The position numbers were made by a program, and so were the translations under genes. This document shows, piece by piece, positions 63,876 to 64,000 of a stretch of DNA of 64,000 nucleotides. Origin of the DNA: Rhizobium sp. 32-5/1 (GTDB taxonomy: Bacteria > Pseudomonadota > Alphaproteobacteria > Rhizobiales > Rhizobiaceae); assembly GCF_029537235.1 (NCBI RefSeq), contig NZ_CP120638.1, positions 806,001 through 870,000 on the forward strand. The letters are read 5' to 3'. Under the pieces are notes generated by a model. It saw only the letters and a list, made by a program, of their open reading frames with translations, searched no databases and was not told the origin of the DNA. Numbering within the stretch: position 1 is the stretch's first letter; every line of letters begins with the position of its first letter.

Positions 63876-64000
63876 TCAGCGCGCGCGTCCTTCTTCCTCG
63901 CCCACCGTCAGCGGCCAGGTCACCAGATAATCCTCATAATCGTCGATATCGATGCCGTCCTCCGGCACGGTGCGGCCGCGCACCGAAATCCCCGCCTGGT
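63876..64000 (-). CDS. C-terminal end of an unidentified protein (cut by the window edge)
   Basis: A minus-strand frame enters from the right edge and ends at 63876 with VGEEEGRAR. The visible 40 residues are acidic and contain RGRTVPEDGIDIDDYEDYLV. No start and no family can be given from this fragment. Confidence 0.55.
   Translation of the reverse strand, partial: QAGISVRGRTVPEDGIDIDDYEDYLVTWPLTVGEEEGRAR

Overview
The window is a GC-rich alphaproteobacterial chromosome segment, almost certainly Rhizobiaceae (Rhizobium/Agrobacterium/Allorhizobium type). The evidence is an Omp2b/RopA-type porin, PilZ proteins, a feuN-feuP-feuQ block next to cycHJKL and degP, a pleC-like kinase meeting glnE tail to tail, and a complete gene transfer agent (GTA) type head-tail cluster. 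The only RNA gene recognised is tRNA-Ser(GCT). No insertion sequence, integrase or CRISPR array was found.

Layout. 0-25 kb is mixed housekeeping and accessory sequence: porin, small envelope proteins, tRNA-Ser, a secreted caspase-like/SEL1 protein, two PilZ proteins around a DUF2177 membrane protein, a HisC-like aminotransferase, AMP nucleosidase, a lipid kinase, a histidine phosphatase, DoxX, an L,D-transpeptidase lipoprotein, a DUF6492 protein, ETF-ubiquinone oxidoreductase, a trypsin-like protease, an Hsp70-like protein, uracil-DNA glycosylase, and MFS and EamA transporters. 25.6-45.2 kb is a conserved regulatory and respiratory block: pepN, pleC-like kinase, glnE, a two-component pair, degP, the cytochrome c maturation operon cycHJKL, a lipoprotein, and feuQ-feuP-feuN.

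45.2-62.6 kb is the GTA cluster, all on the minus strand apart from three small plus-strand genes. In transcription order it holds terminase (with a long N-terminal extension), a GH19-like lysin, portal, DUF6107, prohead protease, HK97 capsid, connector and closure proteins, major tail protein, two tail chaperones, short tape measure, and the DUF2460, DUF2163, NlpC/P60 and TIM-barrel tail-tip proteins, ending in a small holin-like protein. It has a plausible promoter with a direct repeat abutting the -35 box, an intergenic cluster of six GANTC (CcrM-type) sites around a perfect inverted repeat, and a five-copy TTAA array. The array faces two tandem plus-strand genes for paralogous microproteins that I could not assign to any family. 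A DUF2314-like cargo gene sits between the tape measure gene and the DUF2460 gene.

Sequence quality matters for every reading here. Thirteen genes are broken by 17 single-base indels, nearly all in short homopolymers. Restoring one base in each case gives the full-length protein expected for the family (pepN 882 aa, glnE 984 aa, cycK 662 aa). I read these as probable sequencing or assembly errors and annotate the genes as intact but frameshifted. One exception is a substitution nonsense codon in ynfA. A fragment of a second ETF-QO 3' end, differing only at synonymous positions, looks like a real recombination scar.
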